NCBI GenBank assembly: GCA_022768285.1
Contig: JALEMJ010000009.1
Span: 124,001-188,000, forward strand
Source of the DNA: Aerococcus sp.
GTDB lineage: Bacteria; Bacillota; Bacilli; Lactobacillales; Aerococcaceae
Length of the DNA stretch: 64,000 nt
Direction of reading: 5' to 3'
This document shows, piece after piece, positions 18,374 to 26,171 of the stretch. The number at the start of each line of letters is the position of its first letter. Within the stretch, counting starts at the first letter, position 1. The notes beneath the pieces were generated by a model, which was not told where the DNA came from, did not search any database, and was given only the letters and a program-made list of their open reading frames with translations. Both the position numbers and the translations under genes were made by a program.

Positions 18374-18406
18374 AAAGGCATCGCAATATGAAGATACGAT
18401 GCCTTT
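18374..18406. terminator. terminator between copy 4 and tRNA-Arg
   Basis: AAAGGCATCG (18374-18383) and CGATGCCTTT (18397-18406) form a 10-bp stem. On the - strand it lies directly downstream of the tRNA and is followed by TTCT; it can serve either direction. Confidence 0.75.
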
Positions 18407-18416
18407 ATTGGTATAG

Positions 18417-18490
18417 TCTCGAGAGCGGGATTCGAACCCGCGACCGACGGTTTAGAAGACCGTTGCTCTATCCAACTGAGCTACCTCGAG
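18417..18490 (-). tRNA. tRNA-Arg (anticodon UCU)
   Basis: On the - strand the 73 bases fold as a full cloverleaf: acceptor CTCGAGG/TCTCGAG, D stem GCTC/GAGC, anticodon stem ACGGT/ACCGT with loop CTTCTAA, T stem GCGGG/CCCGC with TTCGAAT. The discriminator base is A and CCA is not encoded. The 3' end faces the AT-rich island, a typical position for integration of foreign DNA, but I found no repeated copy of the tRNA end on the far side. Confidence 0.97.
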
Positions 18491-18594
18491 TCAATCAAAC
18501 AAGAAACAATCTATCAAATATGGCTTAGAAAGTCAATAGCAGCAGTAAAATAATGCCAACTATTCCTGTACTTTGTGTAAAATTGAATATTTTA

Positions 18595-18623
18595 TTGAAA
18601 CCGTATTCGCATTGTGATATATT
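18595..18623 (+). promoter_or_regulatory. promoter of the ribose operon
   Basis: TTGAAA (18595-18600), 17-bp spacer, TATATT (18618-18623). A cre-like 14-mer TGAAACCGTATTCG begins at 18596 with two mismatches to TGWAANCGNTNWCA, so CcpA repression is possible. Confidence 0.65.
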
Positions 18624-18664
18624 GACGTATTGATTTACAGGCAAGAATAGAATGGAGACGAGTT

Positions 18665-19573
18665 ATGAATACAATTACAGTCATCGGGAGTATTAATTTT
18701 GATCGCACAATTCGTGTCAAATATATGCCTAAACCGGGTGAGACGATCCATACCGAAGAGATATTCTCTGCTGGTGGTGGAAAGGGCGCGAATCAAGCGG
18801 TAGCTGCACAGCGCTCTGGTGCTTCGACGCGTTTTATCGGTGCAGTGGGGAATGACTCTGCTGGCGATATGTTGAAGGATTTACTCATCGATGAAGGCAT
18901 CGATTTATCAGGTGTACAAACACTCGAGAAACAGGCGACGGGACGCGCGTACATCGTTGTGGATAATCACGGCGAAAATAGTATTATGATTCATTCAGGC
19001 GCAAACACTGCTTTTACACCAGAGGACGTGGCAGCACGCAAGGAACTCATTCAAAATAGTGATTTTGTGATTGCGCAATTCGAAAGTGCGATTGATAGTA
19101 CAATCGAAGCGTTCCGTATTGCACGAGAGGCCGGAACAAAGACGATCTTGAATCCAGCGCCGGCTGAAGAGAATATTCCAGAAGAACTTCTGCGTTTGAC
19201 TGATATGATCGTACCAAATGAAACCGAAACGGAAATTATTACCGGCATTTCAGTAACAGATGAACAAAGTTTGCAGCAGGCAGCTGATAAGTTACATCAA
19301 TTGGGGGTGCAGGTAGTTATTATCACGATCGGCAGTAAGGGCGCCTTTTATTCCTTAGCAAATGGCGATAGTGGTGTCGTATCCGCATTAAAAGTTTCAG
19401 CAGTTGATACAACAGCTGCCGGGGACACCTTTATTGGGGCAATGACAAGCGTACTTGACAAAGACTTCAGTAATTTGAAGGAAGCCATTATGTATGGTAA
19501 TAAAGCATCGGCACTCACTGTACAACGCTATGGTGCACAGCCATCCATTCCATATCAAAAAGAATTAGAATAA
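18665..19573 (+). CDS. rbsK: ribokinase
   Basis: Phosphorylates D-ribose to ribose 5-phosphate with ATP. PfkB-family protein of 302 aa: N-terminal GGGKGANQAVAAQRSG substrate motif (about residues 38-53) and the C-terminal signature DTTAAGDTFIGAM with catalytic base D254. GGAGACGAG precedes ATG. First gene of an rbsK-rbsD-rbsU operon, gap 28 bp. No rbsR repressor gene is adjacent; the promoter carries a weak cre-like site. Ribose 5-phosphate made here can enter the phosphoketolase route. Confidence 0.97.
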   Translation: MNTITVIGSINFDRTIRVKYMPKPGETIHTEEIFSAGGGKGANQAVAAQRSGASTRFIGAVGNDSAGDMLKDLLIDEGIDLSGVQTLEKQATGRAYIVVDNHGENSIMIHSGANTAFTPEDVAARKELIQNSDFVIAQFESAIDSTIEAFRIAREAGTKTILNPAPAEENIPEELLRLTDMIVPNETETEIITGISVTDEQSLQQAADKLHQLGVQVVIITIGSKGAFYSLANGDSGVVSALKVSAVDTTAAGDTFIGAMTSVLDKDFSNLKEAIMYGNKASALTVQRYGAQPSIPYQKELE

Positions 19574-19601
19574 GTAATTGTTGCAGAAAAGGAGAAGAAC
19601 A

Positions 19602-19997
19602 ATGAAGAAAACAAAAGTTATTAATTCAGACATTTCCCGTGTCATTGCACAGATGGGACACTTTGATACGTTAGGAATCGGGGATGCTGGGATGCCAGTG
19701 CCAGCATCCACCGAAAAAATCGACTTGGCCGTCGACAATGGTATTCCGGGTTTTATGGATGTATTGAACAACGTTCTCGAAGAATTAGAAGTTCAGCGTA
19801 TCTATTTGGCGGAGGAAATCAAAACCGAAAATCCTGAAATGCTTGAAAATATTAAGAAGCGTTTGCCAGATATGCCGATTACTTTCATTCCGCATACTGA
19901 AATGAAAGCTGCATTGAAGGATACACGTGCCTTTATCCGTACCGGTGAAATGACGCCTTATGCGAACATCTTATTAGAGAGTGGCGTTGTATTCTAA
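19602..19997 (+). CDS. rbsD: D-ribose pyranase
   Basis: Interconverts beta-pyranose and beta-furanose forms of ribose so that ribokinase receives the furanose. The 131 aa carry the N-terminal [15 protein letters not shown] motif with catalytic histidine (about residue 20), and the C-terminal [19 protein letters not shown] signature. I chose ATG 19602 because AAGGAGAAG lies just upstream; a longer in-frame TTG start overlaps that site. Second gene of the ribose operon. Confidence 0.97.
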   Translation: MKKTKVINSDISRVIAQMGHFDTLGIGDAGMPVPASTEKIDLAVDNGIPGFMDVLNNVLEELEVQRIYLAEEIKTENPEMLENIKKRLPDMPITFIPHTEMKAALKDTRAFIRTGEMTPYANILLESGVVF

Positions 19998-20026
19998 GCA
20001 ATCAGGGCTTTGAAGGAGGAATGACA

Positions 20027-20917
20027 GTGAATTTTACAGCATTATTAATTGGTCTCGGACCGGTCATCGGCTGGGGCTTTTATCCGACGATTTCAGCGAA
20101 GCTCGGTGGACGACCAGCCAACCAAATTTTGGGTTCAACGCTCGGAACATTAATCTTTGCTTTGATTTTTAATTTGGTTACGGGCACGAGTTTACCAACA
20201 GGGATGGATCTCTTTCTTTCCATTATTTCCGGTATGAGTTGGGCGATTGCACAGAGTATTACCTTCCAATCATTTACGTTGATTGGTTCGTCGCGCGCAA
20301 TGCCAATCACGACAGCTTTTCAGTTGATCGCGAACGCACTGTGGGGTGTTATCGCCTTAGGTAACTGGCCAGGTGTTGCAGCTAAATTACTCGGGACATT
20401 AGCACTTGTGTTAATTATTATCGGTGCTTCCATGACGGTGTGGTCGGAAGATAAACGTTCACAGCAAAATGCCAATAATTTGAAAAAAGCGGTAATGTTA
20501 TTAGCGGTCGGTGCGATCGGTTACTGGGGATATTCTGCAGCACCACAAGCCAGCAGCATCAGTGGGATGCAAGCATTCCTCCCGCAAGCAATCGGTATGG
20601 TAATCGGTGCACTCGGTTATGTGTTGCTCGTTAACTTTAAAGACAACGAGCCACTAGCATTGACGGAAGTGTTATCTTATAAACACATCTTGCCTGGGTT
20701 CTTCTTTGCATTTGCGGCGTTGACTTACCTCATTTCTGCACAGCCGAATATGAACGGTTTGGCAACAGGATTCATCTTATCTCAGACATCCGTTGTATTG
20801 GCCACGCTGACTGGTATCTGGTTCCTAGGTGAAGAGAAAACCAAGAAAGAGATGTTGGTGACGATTGCTGGATTGGTACTAATTATCGCGGCAGCTGGTA
20901 TTACTGTTGTTCTGTAA
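20027..20917 (+). CDS. rbsU: ribose uptake protein RbsU (GRP sugar transporter family)
   Basis: A 296-aa membrane protein with ten hydrophobic segments, of the glucose/ribose porter (PF06800-type) family in the drug/metabolite transporter superfamily. The N-terminal GWGFYPTISAKLGG motif is typical. In Lactobacillus sakei the rbsU gene of the rbs cluster carries ribose in place of an ABC system. I prefer GTG 20027, 7 bp after AAGGAGG; ATG 20021 would be only about one base from it. Third and last gene of the ribose operon. Confidence 0.9.
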   Translation: MNFTALLIGLGPVIGWGFYPTISAKLGGRPANQILGSTLGTLIFALIFNLVTGTSLPTGMDLFLSIISGMSWAIAQSITFQSFTLIGSSRAMPITTAFQLIANALWGVIALGNWPGVAAKLLGTLALVLIIIGASMTVWSEDKRSQQNANNLKKAVMLLAVGAIGYWGYSAAPQASSISGMQAFLPQAIGMVIGALGYVLLVNFKDNEPLALTEVLSYKHILPGFFFAFAALTYLISAQPNMNGLATGFILSQTSVVLATLTGIWFLGEEKTKKEMLVTIAGLVLIIAAAGITVVL

Positions 20918-20954
20918 CCTATGATTTCCCGACTAAATACAGTCATATCACTGG

Positions 20955-21019
20955 ATGCCAATGGTCTTCGCTTGAAAATATGAAAGAAAACCATTAGAGT
21001 TAAGGTGTTGGCATTTTTT
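20955..21019 (+). terminator. terminator after rbsU
   Basis: ATGCCA at 20955 pairs with TGGCAT (21009-21014) before T6, with an inner hairpin AATGGT/ACCATT. Confidence 0.75.
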
Positions 21020-21045
21020 ATAGTATATATTTAGGAGGAATGAGA

Positions 21046-22122
21046 ATGATGCACGCAGATTACACACGTGATGAAGCTGGTCGCAGCTTGTCATGGGGCG
21101 CTGTATTTGCCGGTGTAGTGACGTTCATTGCACTGTTAATCACGCTCTCAATGATCAGTTCTGCACTAGGCTTTGGTCAATTTGATCCAACACTAGCAAA
21201 CCCATTTGAAGGCATGGGCGTTTGGCAGATCCTTTGGTTAATCGTTGAATTTATTTTGTCATTCGTTGGTGCTGGGTTTGTTGCCGGTGCAACCGCTCGT
21301 CGTGCTGGTTACTTACACGGTTTCTTGACTTGGGCAACAAGCGTTATCGCATTTGTTGTATTGATTAGCTGGTTAACAATGTCTGCACTTTCTGCTGCAA
21401 CATCTGCTGCTGGCACCGTATTGAATGCAGGTACGAATGCAATTGGTTCCGTTGCTCAATCAGCATCTGATGCTGTAACAAATGGTATCCAAGCCGTTTC
21501 TGACAACATTTCTGGTGGCCAAGCTGATATCGATGATTTAGGCCAACAGGTTAGTGAGGTATTGACAGCAACAGATATCCCAGAATTACAGCCGGAATAC
21601 TTGACGAATCAATTAGACGGTGCAACTTCAGATATTAGCAACGCTGCTAAGGACATCTTGGTTAACCCTGAGAATTCTGACCAGATTGTTTCTGATACTC
21701 AGAAGAAACTGTCCGATCGTGTAAACCAGATTACGGAAGCTGTTGATACTGATACAGTTGCTAATGCTGTTGCTCAAAACACGTCATTGACAGACGAAGA
21801 AGCAAAGCAAGCAACCGAAAACATCGTTGATGGTTACCAAAAAGCTGCTGAAGGTTTGAGAAACGGTATCCAAACTGCTTCTCAGCAGTTAAGCCAAGCA
21901 ACGACGCAATTGCAAGGCCAGATTAATCAACTTGCTAACAACGCTAAAGCTGGTGCAGACGAAGCAACCGACACAATCTCCAAAGGTTTCATTTGGGTAT
22001 TTGTTGGTTTAGTCATTGGTGCTGTATTGGCTACAATCGGTGGTTACTTCGGTGTAAACTTCTCAGTTAACATGATGAACCAAAAACGTAATGAGAGACA
22101 TGTTGAAACTCACGTTGAATAA
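21046..22122 (+). CDS. membrane protein with large amphipathic central region
   Basis: A 358-aa protein: three hydrophobic segments in the first 120 residues (near SWGAVFAGVVTFIALLIT, ILWLIVEFILSFVGAGFVAG and FLTWATSVIAFVVLISWL), a 200-residue Ala/Gln/Asp-rich helical region without cysteine, and a C-terminal hydrophobic segment (GFIWVFVGLVIGAVLATIGG) before a charged tail. The middle looks like a long coiled coil held to the membrane at both ends. I prefer ATG 21046, 7 bp after AGGAGG. Its codons are strongly biased (GCT, GTT, AAC) like those of gap and eno, suggesting high expression. No specific function recognised. Confidence 0.8.
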   Translation: MMHADYTRDEAGRSLSWGAVFAGVVTFIALLITLSMISSALGFGQFDPTLANPFEGMGVWQILWLIVEFILSFVGAGFVAGATARRAGYLHGFLTWATSVIAFVVLISWLTMSALSAATSAAGTVLNAGTNAIGSVAQSASDAVTNGIQAVSDNISGGQADIDDLGQQVSEVLTATDIPELQPEYLTNQLDGATSDISNAAKDILVNPENSDQIVSDTQKKLSDRVNQITEAVDTDTVANAVAQNTSLTDEEAKQATENIVDGYQKAAEGLRNGIQTASQQLSQATTQLQGQINQLANNAKAGADEATDTISKGFIWVFVGLVIGAVLATIGGYFGVNFSVNMMNQKRNERHVETHVE

Positions 22123-22148
22123 TTGATTAATTATTCTTCGCTGTACGC

Positions 22149-22180
22149 AAAGGGGACAGCGCTTCGGCGTTGTCCTTTTT
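22149..22180 (+). terminator. terminator of the membrane protein gene
   Basis: GGACAGCGC - TTCG - GCGTTGTCC followed by T5; a stable UUCG-type tetraloop. Confidence 0.9.
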
Positions 22181-22193
22181 GTGTGCGCACGTT

Positions 22194-22222
22194 TTGAATT
22201 TGCGTTGGGCCAGTGATAGAAT
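22194..22222 (+). promoter_or_regulatory. promoter of the acyl-ACP thioesterase gene
   Basis: TTGAAT (22194-22199), 17-bp spacer, TAGAAT (22217-22222). Confidence 0.65.
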
Positions 22223-22262
22223 GAACAAGAATTACGGATGCATGATAGTGAGGTTAGATACA

Positions 22263-23003
22263 ATGGCGGAAGTTTTTACACAGAAATATATTATTGATTA
22301 TTCGATGTGTGACCGTTTTAATGAATGGCGCTTGGATGCGTTGCTCGGGATGCTAACAGCAACTTCTACAATGCACAACAATACACATATTTCGCCTGAC
22401 AGTGAATTGTACGATAAATACCTATGGGTTGTGACTCAACACGATATTCGCGTCAATCATCTGCCGCAATTGGGCGATGAAATTACAGTCAGTACGGAGC
22501 TATGGGGATACAATCATTATTTCTGCTATCGTTCATACGAAGTCACTGATGTGAACGGGAAAGAAATTATTCACATTGAAACAACATACACTCTCGTTGA
22601 TAAGGACAAACGCAAGATCGTTCGTGTCCCTGAAGAATACATCCAGGATTACAAAACAGAGTACATCGGCCGCAATAAGGATATCGTGCGACTACCTAAA
22701 AAGATCACACCAACACATTCAGAGGAGCGGCGCACGCGTTACTCGGATCTCGATAGCAATGGTCACGTTGGCAACGCTGTGTATGGACGGTGGCTGTTAG
22801 ACGAAATGGGCCTTGTTTGGCTTGAGAAATATAATTATCGTCGCATTGTGATTAACTACGATCATGAAATTTTGGATGGTGAGCCGGTACACATTGAACG
22901 TACGGATCCTGAATTTATCGAAGGCGTGAGTGTCACAAACCATCAGATTAATAATGAACAGCAGACATTTGCTAAATTTAGAATTGAGTGGACGAAGCGC
23001 TAA
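22263..23003 (+). CDS. acyl-ACP thioesterase
   Basis: Releases fatty acids from acyl carrier protein. The 246 aa form two hot-dog domains as in plant FatA/FatB: the first begins DYSMCDRFNEWRLDALLGML with the central helix, the second holds the conserved YSDLDSNGHVGNAVYGRWL (about residue 158 on), carrying the family Asn and His. I chose ATG 22263, nine bases after GTGAGG and downstream of a good promoter. It is a single-gene unit. Length and both domains are complete. In lactic acid bacteria such enzymes have been tied to medium-chain or hydroxy fatty acid release; the substrate here is unknown. Confidence 0.92.
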   Translation: MAEVFTQKYIIDYSMCDRFNEWRLDALLGMLTATSTMHNNTHISPDSELYDKYLWVVTQHDIRVNHLPQLGDEITVSTELWGYNHYFCYRSYEVTDVNGKEIIHIETTYTLVDKDKRKIVRVPEEYIQDYKTEYIGRNKDIVRLPKKITPTHSEERRTRYSDLDSNGHVGNAVYGRWLLDEMGLVWLEKYNYRRIVINYDHEILDGEPVHIERTDPEFIEGVSVTNHQINNEQQTFAKFRIEWTKR

Positions 23004-23065
23004 GCGATTGATATTCTTAAACCTTTATTAAAGCTGATCAGATAACGTTTGAGTTATTCAAAATG

Positions 23066-23074
23066 TGATATGAT
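23066..23074 (+). promoter_or_regulatory. extended -10 promoter of the lipoprotein gene
   Basis: TGATATGAT gives an extended -10 about 19 bp before the GGAGGAG site. The same nine bases precede pepO (26121-26129). Confidence 0.5.
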
Positions 23075-23107
23075 TACCTCGACTTTTAAAATGTGTGGAG
23101 GAGAATT

Positions 23108-23686
23108 ATGCGCGTCTTTAATCCTTTAGTCATGATCGGCTTAGGCGCCTCGTTACTCATTGCAGGTTGTGGCAATGCGGCAAATGACCAGTCAGCTGAT
23201 CAATCATCATCGCATCCAACGTCTACTGATTCAGCTTCGAGCGAATTTACAGTTAATGACAATTCACAGAATTCAACGCCAGAATCAGAAACATCAAATG
23301 AAGATTCTGAGCCATCACCCGACGGCTCGACATCACAGGAGAATGGAGATGTACAGGAGAATGCTACATCAAATGAAGATGAAGCGGCATCTCCGCAAGA
23401 GCCAGAGTCTGAGACACAGAAGGGTGACGAGCAGAGTGCAGTCAGCCATCAGTTAGTGGAAGAAGTCATTGAGAAGATTAATCAAGCGACTGATAATATG
23501 TATCGCGCCCCGGGATATTATTTCTCAGTCAATCGCGTAGATGAAGATGTGCTGCAGGTTGAAATTCGTCGAGATGCCCCTGATACGCAGGCAATGGCGA
23601 ATCTCGTTGGATTGTTCGAATATGATGTTAATACGCAATCATTACGCGAAAAAGATCCCGTTTCTGGGGAATGGAAAACACACTAA
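23108..23686 (+). CDS. lipoprotein with Ser/Glu-rich linker
   Basis: A 192-aa protein: signal peptide (residues 1-18) with lipobox LIAGC, then a low-complexity segment of about 90 residues rich in Ser, Asp, Glu, Asn and Gln, then a small folded C-terminal domain (about 115-190) starting VSHQLVEEVIEKINQATDNM and containing YRAPGYYFSVNRVDED. The linker would carry the domain away from the membrane through the cell wall. ATG 23108 has GGAGGAG 4 bp upstream and is preferred over GTG 23093. The C-terminal domain is not recognised. Confidence 0.85.
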   Translation: MRVFNPLVMIGLGASLLIAGCGNAANDQSADQSSSHPTSTDSASSEFTVNDNSQNSTPESETSNEDSEPSPDGSTSQENGDVQENATSNEDEAASPQEPESETQKGDEQSAVSHQLVEEVIEKINQATDNMYRAPGYYFSVNRVDEDVLQVEIRRDAPDTQAMANLVGLFEYDVNTQSLREKDPVSGEWKTH

Positions 23687-23697
23687 TAGGGTGCAAT

Positions 23698-23739
23698 AGT
23701 GTTCTTGTAACTGATCAAAAGGTTTCAAGAACATTTTTT
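23698..23739 (+). terminator. terminator after the lipoprotein gene
   Basis: TGTTCTTG (23700-23707) pairs with CAAGAACA (23726-23733), then T6. Confidence 0.8.
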
Positions 23740-23746
23740 GTTATTG

Positions 23747-23776
23747 TTGAAAAATACCACGGCAGTAAGCTATCAT
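23747..23776 (+). promoter_or_regulatory. promoter of the yihY-rodA unit
   Basis: TTGAAA (23747-23752), 18-bp spacer, TATCAT (23771-23776), just after the preceding terminator. Confidence 0.6.
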
Positions 23777-23811
23777 TAACGATGAGTTTGTCCAAGAAAG
23801 GTGTACGCGTT

Positions 23812-24780
23812 ATGAATAAGCAAAAAAAGGAAAGTTTAATGCCAATCGTAATGCAGACGGTACAAGACGCTGCGATTGGTTCTAGCGCTGCAGAATTAGC
23901 TTACTATTCTTTATTATCCTTATTACCAATTTTATTGCTATTAGCTAGCATTATTCCTTTGTTACCATTCGATCACACCGTATTGCTTAACATTTTGACG
24001 GATTTTATACCAGATCAGGTAGAGCTACTTCTGTTGCCAATTTTCTCTGATTATTTACAGACAGTGAGTACTGGGGCTATTTCGATATCATTAATTTTGG
24101 CGATATGGTCAGCTTCAGCAGGTTTCTCTGCACTGCAACGTACCATGAATCGGGTGTATCATACACCGAGTGTCGGTAACCCGATCATTGTGCGCCTATT
24201 TTCTTTTTTAGTGACCGTGTTATTAGTGCTTGCAGTGGGCGTTATTGGGATTGTCTATGTATTCGGTGAAACCATTTTTCGCTGGTTAGATCATTCATTA
24301 CACTTATCGGGCGGTTTAGTCAATCTCATCGGCAGCATCCTTTCACTGCAATTGCCGATGATGTTTATCAGTTTACTCTTTCTGTTTACATTTATTTATT
24401 GGTTTATTCCTAATGTGTCTCGTCGATTCCGTTACAGCTTTGCGGGGGCTGGCGTTGCGTCGATACTATCACTGCTATTGAGCATGTTATTCGGTGTGTA
24501 CGTCCGTTTTCTCGGCGGTTCAAATGTCAGTAACGGGACTTTGGGTGTTTTCATTAGTTTGATGCTCTATCTCTTCTTGAATGGGATTGTCATTATTATC
24601 GGTGCTATGGTGAATGTGATTTACTACCGTATTGATCATTATCGCGATTTCTACCGAAGTAACCGCATTGAACACCGTATTAAGCGCTCTAAAGATTTTG
24701 ATCCAGATGATTCAGAAAACGTATTAAAGGGCGCAATTAACACCTCGTATCAGACGGTATCAGAACGGAGGGATAACTAA
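23812..24780 (+). CDS. YihY/BrkB family membrane protein
   Basis: A 322-aa protein with six hydrophobic segments and the family N-terminal signature SSAAELAYYSLLSLLPILLL (about residues 21-40), then WSASAGFSALQRTMNRVY in the middle. Once thought to be RNase BN, the family is now regarded as a membrane protein of uncertain, possibly transport, function. ATG 23812 follows AAAGGTG and lies after a promoter at 23747; longer in-frame starts would precede that promoter. Its stop overlaps the start of the next gene by one base (TAATG), so the two are translationally coupled. Confidence 0.92.
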   Translation: MNKQKKESLMPIVMQTVQDAAIGSSAAELAYYSLLSLLPILLLLASIIPLLPFDHTVLLNILTDFIPDQVELLLLPIFSDYLQTVSTGAISISLILAIWSASAGFSALQRTMNRVYHTPSVGNPIIVRLFSFLVTVLLVLAVGVIGIVYVFGETIFRWLDHSLHLSGGLVNLIGSILSLQLPMMFISLLFLFTFIYWFIPNVSRRFRYSFAGAGVASILSLLLSMLFGVYVRFLGGSNVSNGTLGVFISLMLYLFLNGIVIIIGAMVNVIYYRIDHYRDFYRSNRIEHRIKRSKDFDPDDSENVLKGAINTSYQTVSERRDN

Positions 24781-26087
24781 TGAAGCAGGAAGCGCGCGGT
24801 ACACGCGGACAAGATTTGGGCTTACGTAAGCATGAGCGTATCGATAAAACCGTCGTCATTACTGTGACGCTATTGATGCTCATCAGTTTGGTATCAATCT
24901 TTTCAACGACTTTTCTCTATAATAATAATGGCTCTTGGAAGCAAACATTGCTGCAAATTGTGTGGTTCGCAGTGGGCACGTTGTTTGCGCTTCTAGCGAC
25001 CCTATTGGACAAAAAGACCTGGTATCAGCTCGCACCGATCGGCTATGCATTTGGTATTTTACTATTAGTATTGGTTCTGATTTTTTATAGTCGAACGATG
25101 GCAACTTATACCGGAGCAAAGAGCTGGTTCGCAATTGGCAATTTTACGTTCCAACCATCTGAAATTGTTAAATTTTTGTATCTACTAATGATGGCACGTT
25201 TAGTTGATCAATATATGGACGACTGCGAAGCCAATCACTATGTGGATCATTCCGTGAAGTGGCAATTAAAATGGGACCTCAAATTCATCGGAAAGATGTC
25301 GCTGTGGACACTGATTCCAATGGCACTTGTTATTTTGCAAGGTGACTTGGGAACGATGCTGGTCTTTTTAGTGATGTATACCGGATGTGTGTTTATCTCA
25401 GGTGTGAATTGGCGAATCATCCTACCGATTGCAGTATTATTAATTGTGATCTTTGGCTTGTTATTATTCTTTGCCATTTATGATCGTGAAGTACTGTATC
25501 ATTTGGGCTTCAAGGATTATCAGTTTGCACGTATTGATTCGTGGTTGCATCCTTTTGATAATACGCGGCAGGATAGCTATCAATTGAGCCAAAGCTTGAA
25601 AGCGATCGGTTCCGGGCAGTTCTTTGGTAAAGGGCTCGGTAATTTTGAAGTGTATGTACCTGTTAGAGAATCCGATATGATTTTTGCAACGATTGGTGAG
25701 AATTTTGGGTTTATCGGTGCAAGCATTGTATTACTTTTATTCTTTATTTTTCTTTTCCAGATGGTATCAATTGCTTACGATACTTATGATAGCTTTTGGA
25801 TTACCGGTGTGACAGCTGTTGTAGTGATGTTCGCTTTTCATATTATTGAGAACGTTGGCATGTCGATTGGTTTATTACCATTGACCGGTATCCCGCTGCC
25901 TTTCGTTTCGCAGGGTGGTTCGGCTATCATCATGAACATGTTGTGTATTGGCTTTGTGCTGTCGATTAAGTTTAATGCCGGAAAAAGTGATAAGCAGTTA
26001 ATGAAGCGTTCAGTCACGCGTGGCATGCGCCGCTTATCCGACTGGTCAGAATCACATATCAATCAGCGCATGCGTCAATGGTTGTAA
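24780..26087 (+). CDS. SEDS peptidoglycan polymerase, RodA/FtsW family
   Basis: Polytopic glycosyltransferase that polymerises lipid II with a class B penicillin-binding protein. The 435 aa have about ten hydrophobic segments. Family marks: GAKSWFAIGNFTFQPSEIVK region (about 115-135), the large extracellular loop with the conserved DSWLHPF segment, and the C-terminal PFVSQGGSAI motif. The N-terminus is long and basic (MKQEARGTRGQDLGLRKHER). RodA and FtsW cannot be told apart with certainty here; the GAKSWFAIG form favours RodA. CGGAGGG binding site lies within the end of the upstream gene. Confidence 0.9.
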   Translation: MKQEARGTRGQDLGLRKHERIDKTVVITVTLLMLISLVSIFSTTFLYNNNGSWKQTLLQIVWFAVGTLFALLATLLDKKTWYQLAPIGYAFGILLLVLVLIFYSRTMATYTGAKSWFAIGNFTFQPSEIVKFLYLLMMARLVDQYMDDCEANHYVDHSVKWQLKWDLKFIGKMSLWTLIPMALVILQGDLGTMLVFLVMYTGCVFISGVNWRIILPIAVLLIVIFGLLLFFAIYDREVLYHLGFKDYQFARIDSWLHPFDNTRQDSYQLSQSLKAIGSGQFFGKGLGNFEVYVPVRESDMIFATIGENFGFIGASIVLLLFFIFLFQMVSIAYDTYDSFWITGVTAVVVMFAFHIIENVGMSIGLLPLTGIPLPFVSQGGSAIIMNMLCIGFVLSIKFNAGKSDKQLMKRSVTRGMRRLSDWSESHINQRMRQWL

Positions 26088-26120
26088 AATGTCAGAATTG
26101 TGTCGTTATATCGCATAATG

Positions 26121-26129
26121 TGATATGAT
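26121..26129 (+). promoter_or_regulatory. extended -10 promoter of pepO
   Basis: TGATATGAT at 26121-26129, identical to the element before the lipoprotein gene; no clear -35. Confidence 0.5.
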
Positions 26130-26171
26130 ACGAATGGATGAATCGCATATAGTTAGAGTGGAGTGTTGTAA

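Noticed and set aside
14358-18490. Integrated element with att sites at tRNA-Arg
   Set aside because: No repeat of the tRNA 3' end was found near 14.3-14.6 kb and no integrase is present in the window.
20021-20026. ATG 20021 as start of rbsU
   Set aside because: It is about one base from the ribosome binding site; GTG 20027 has proper spacing.
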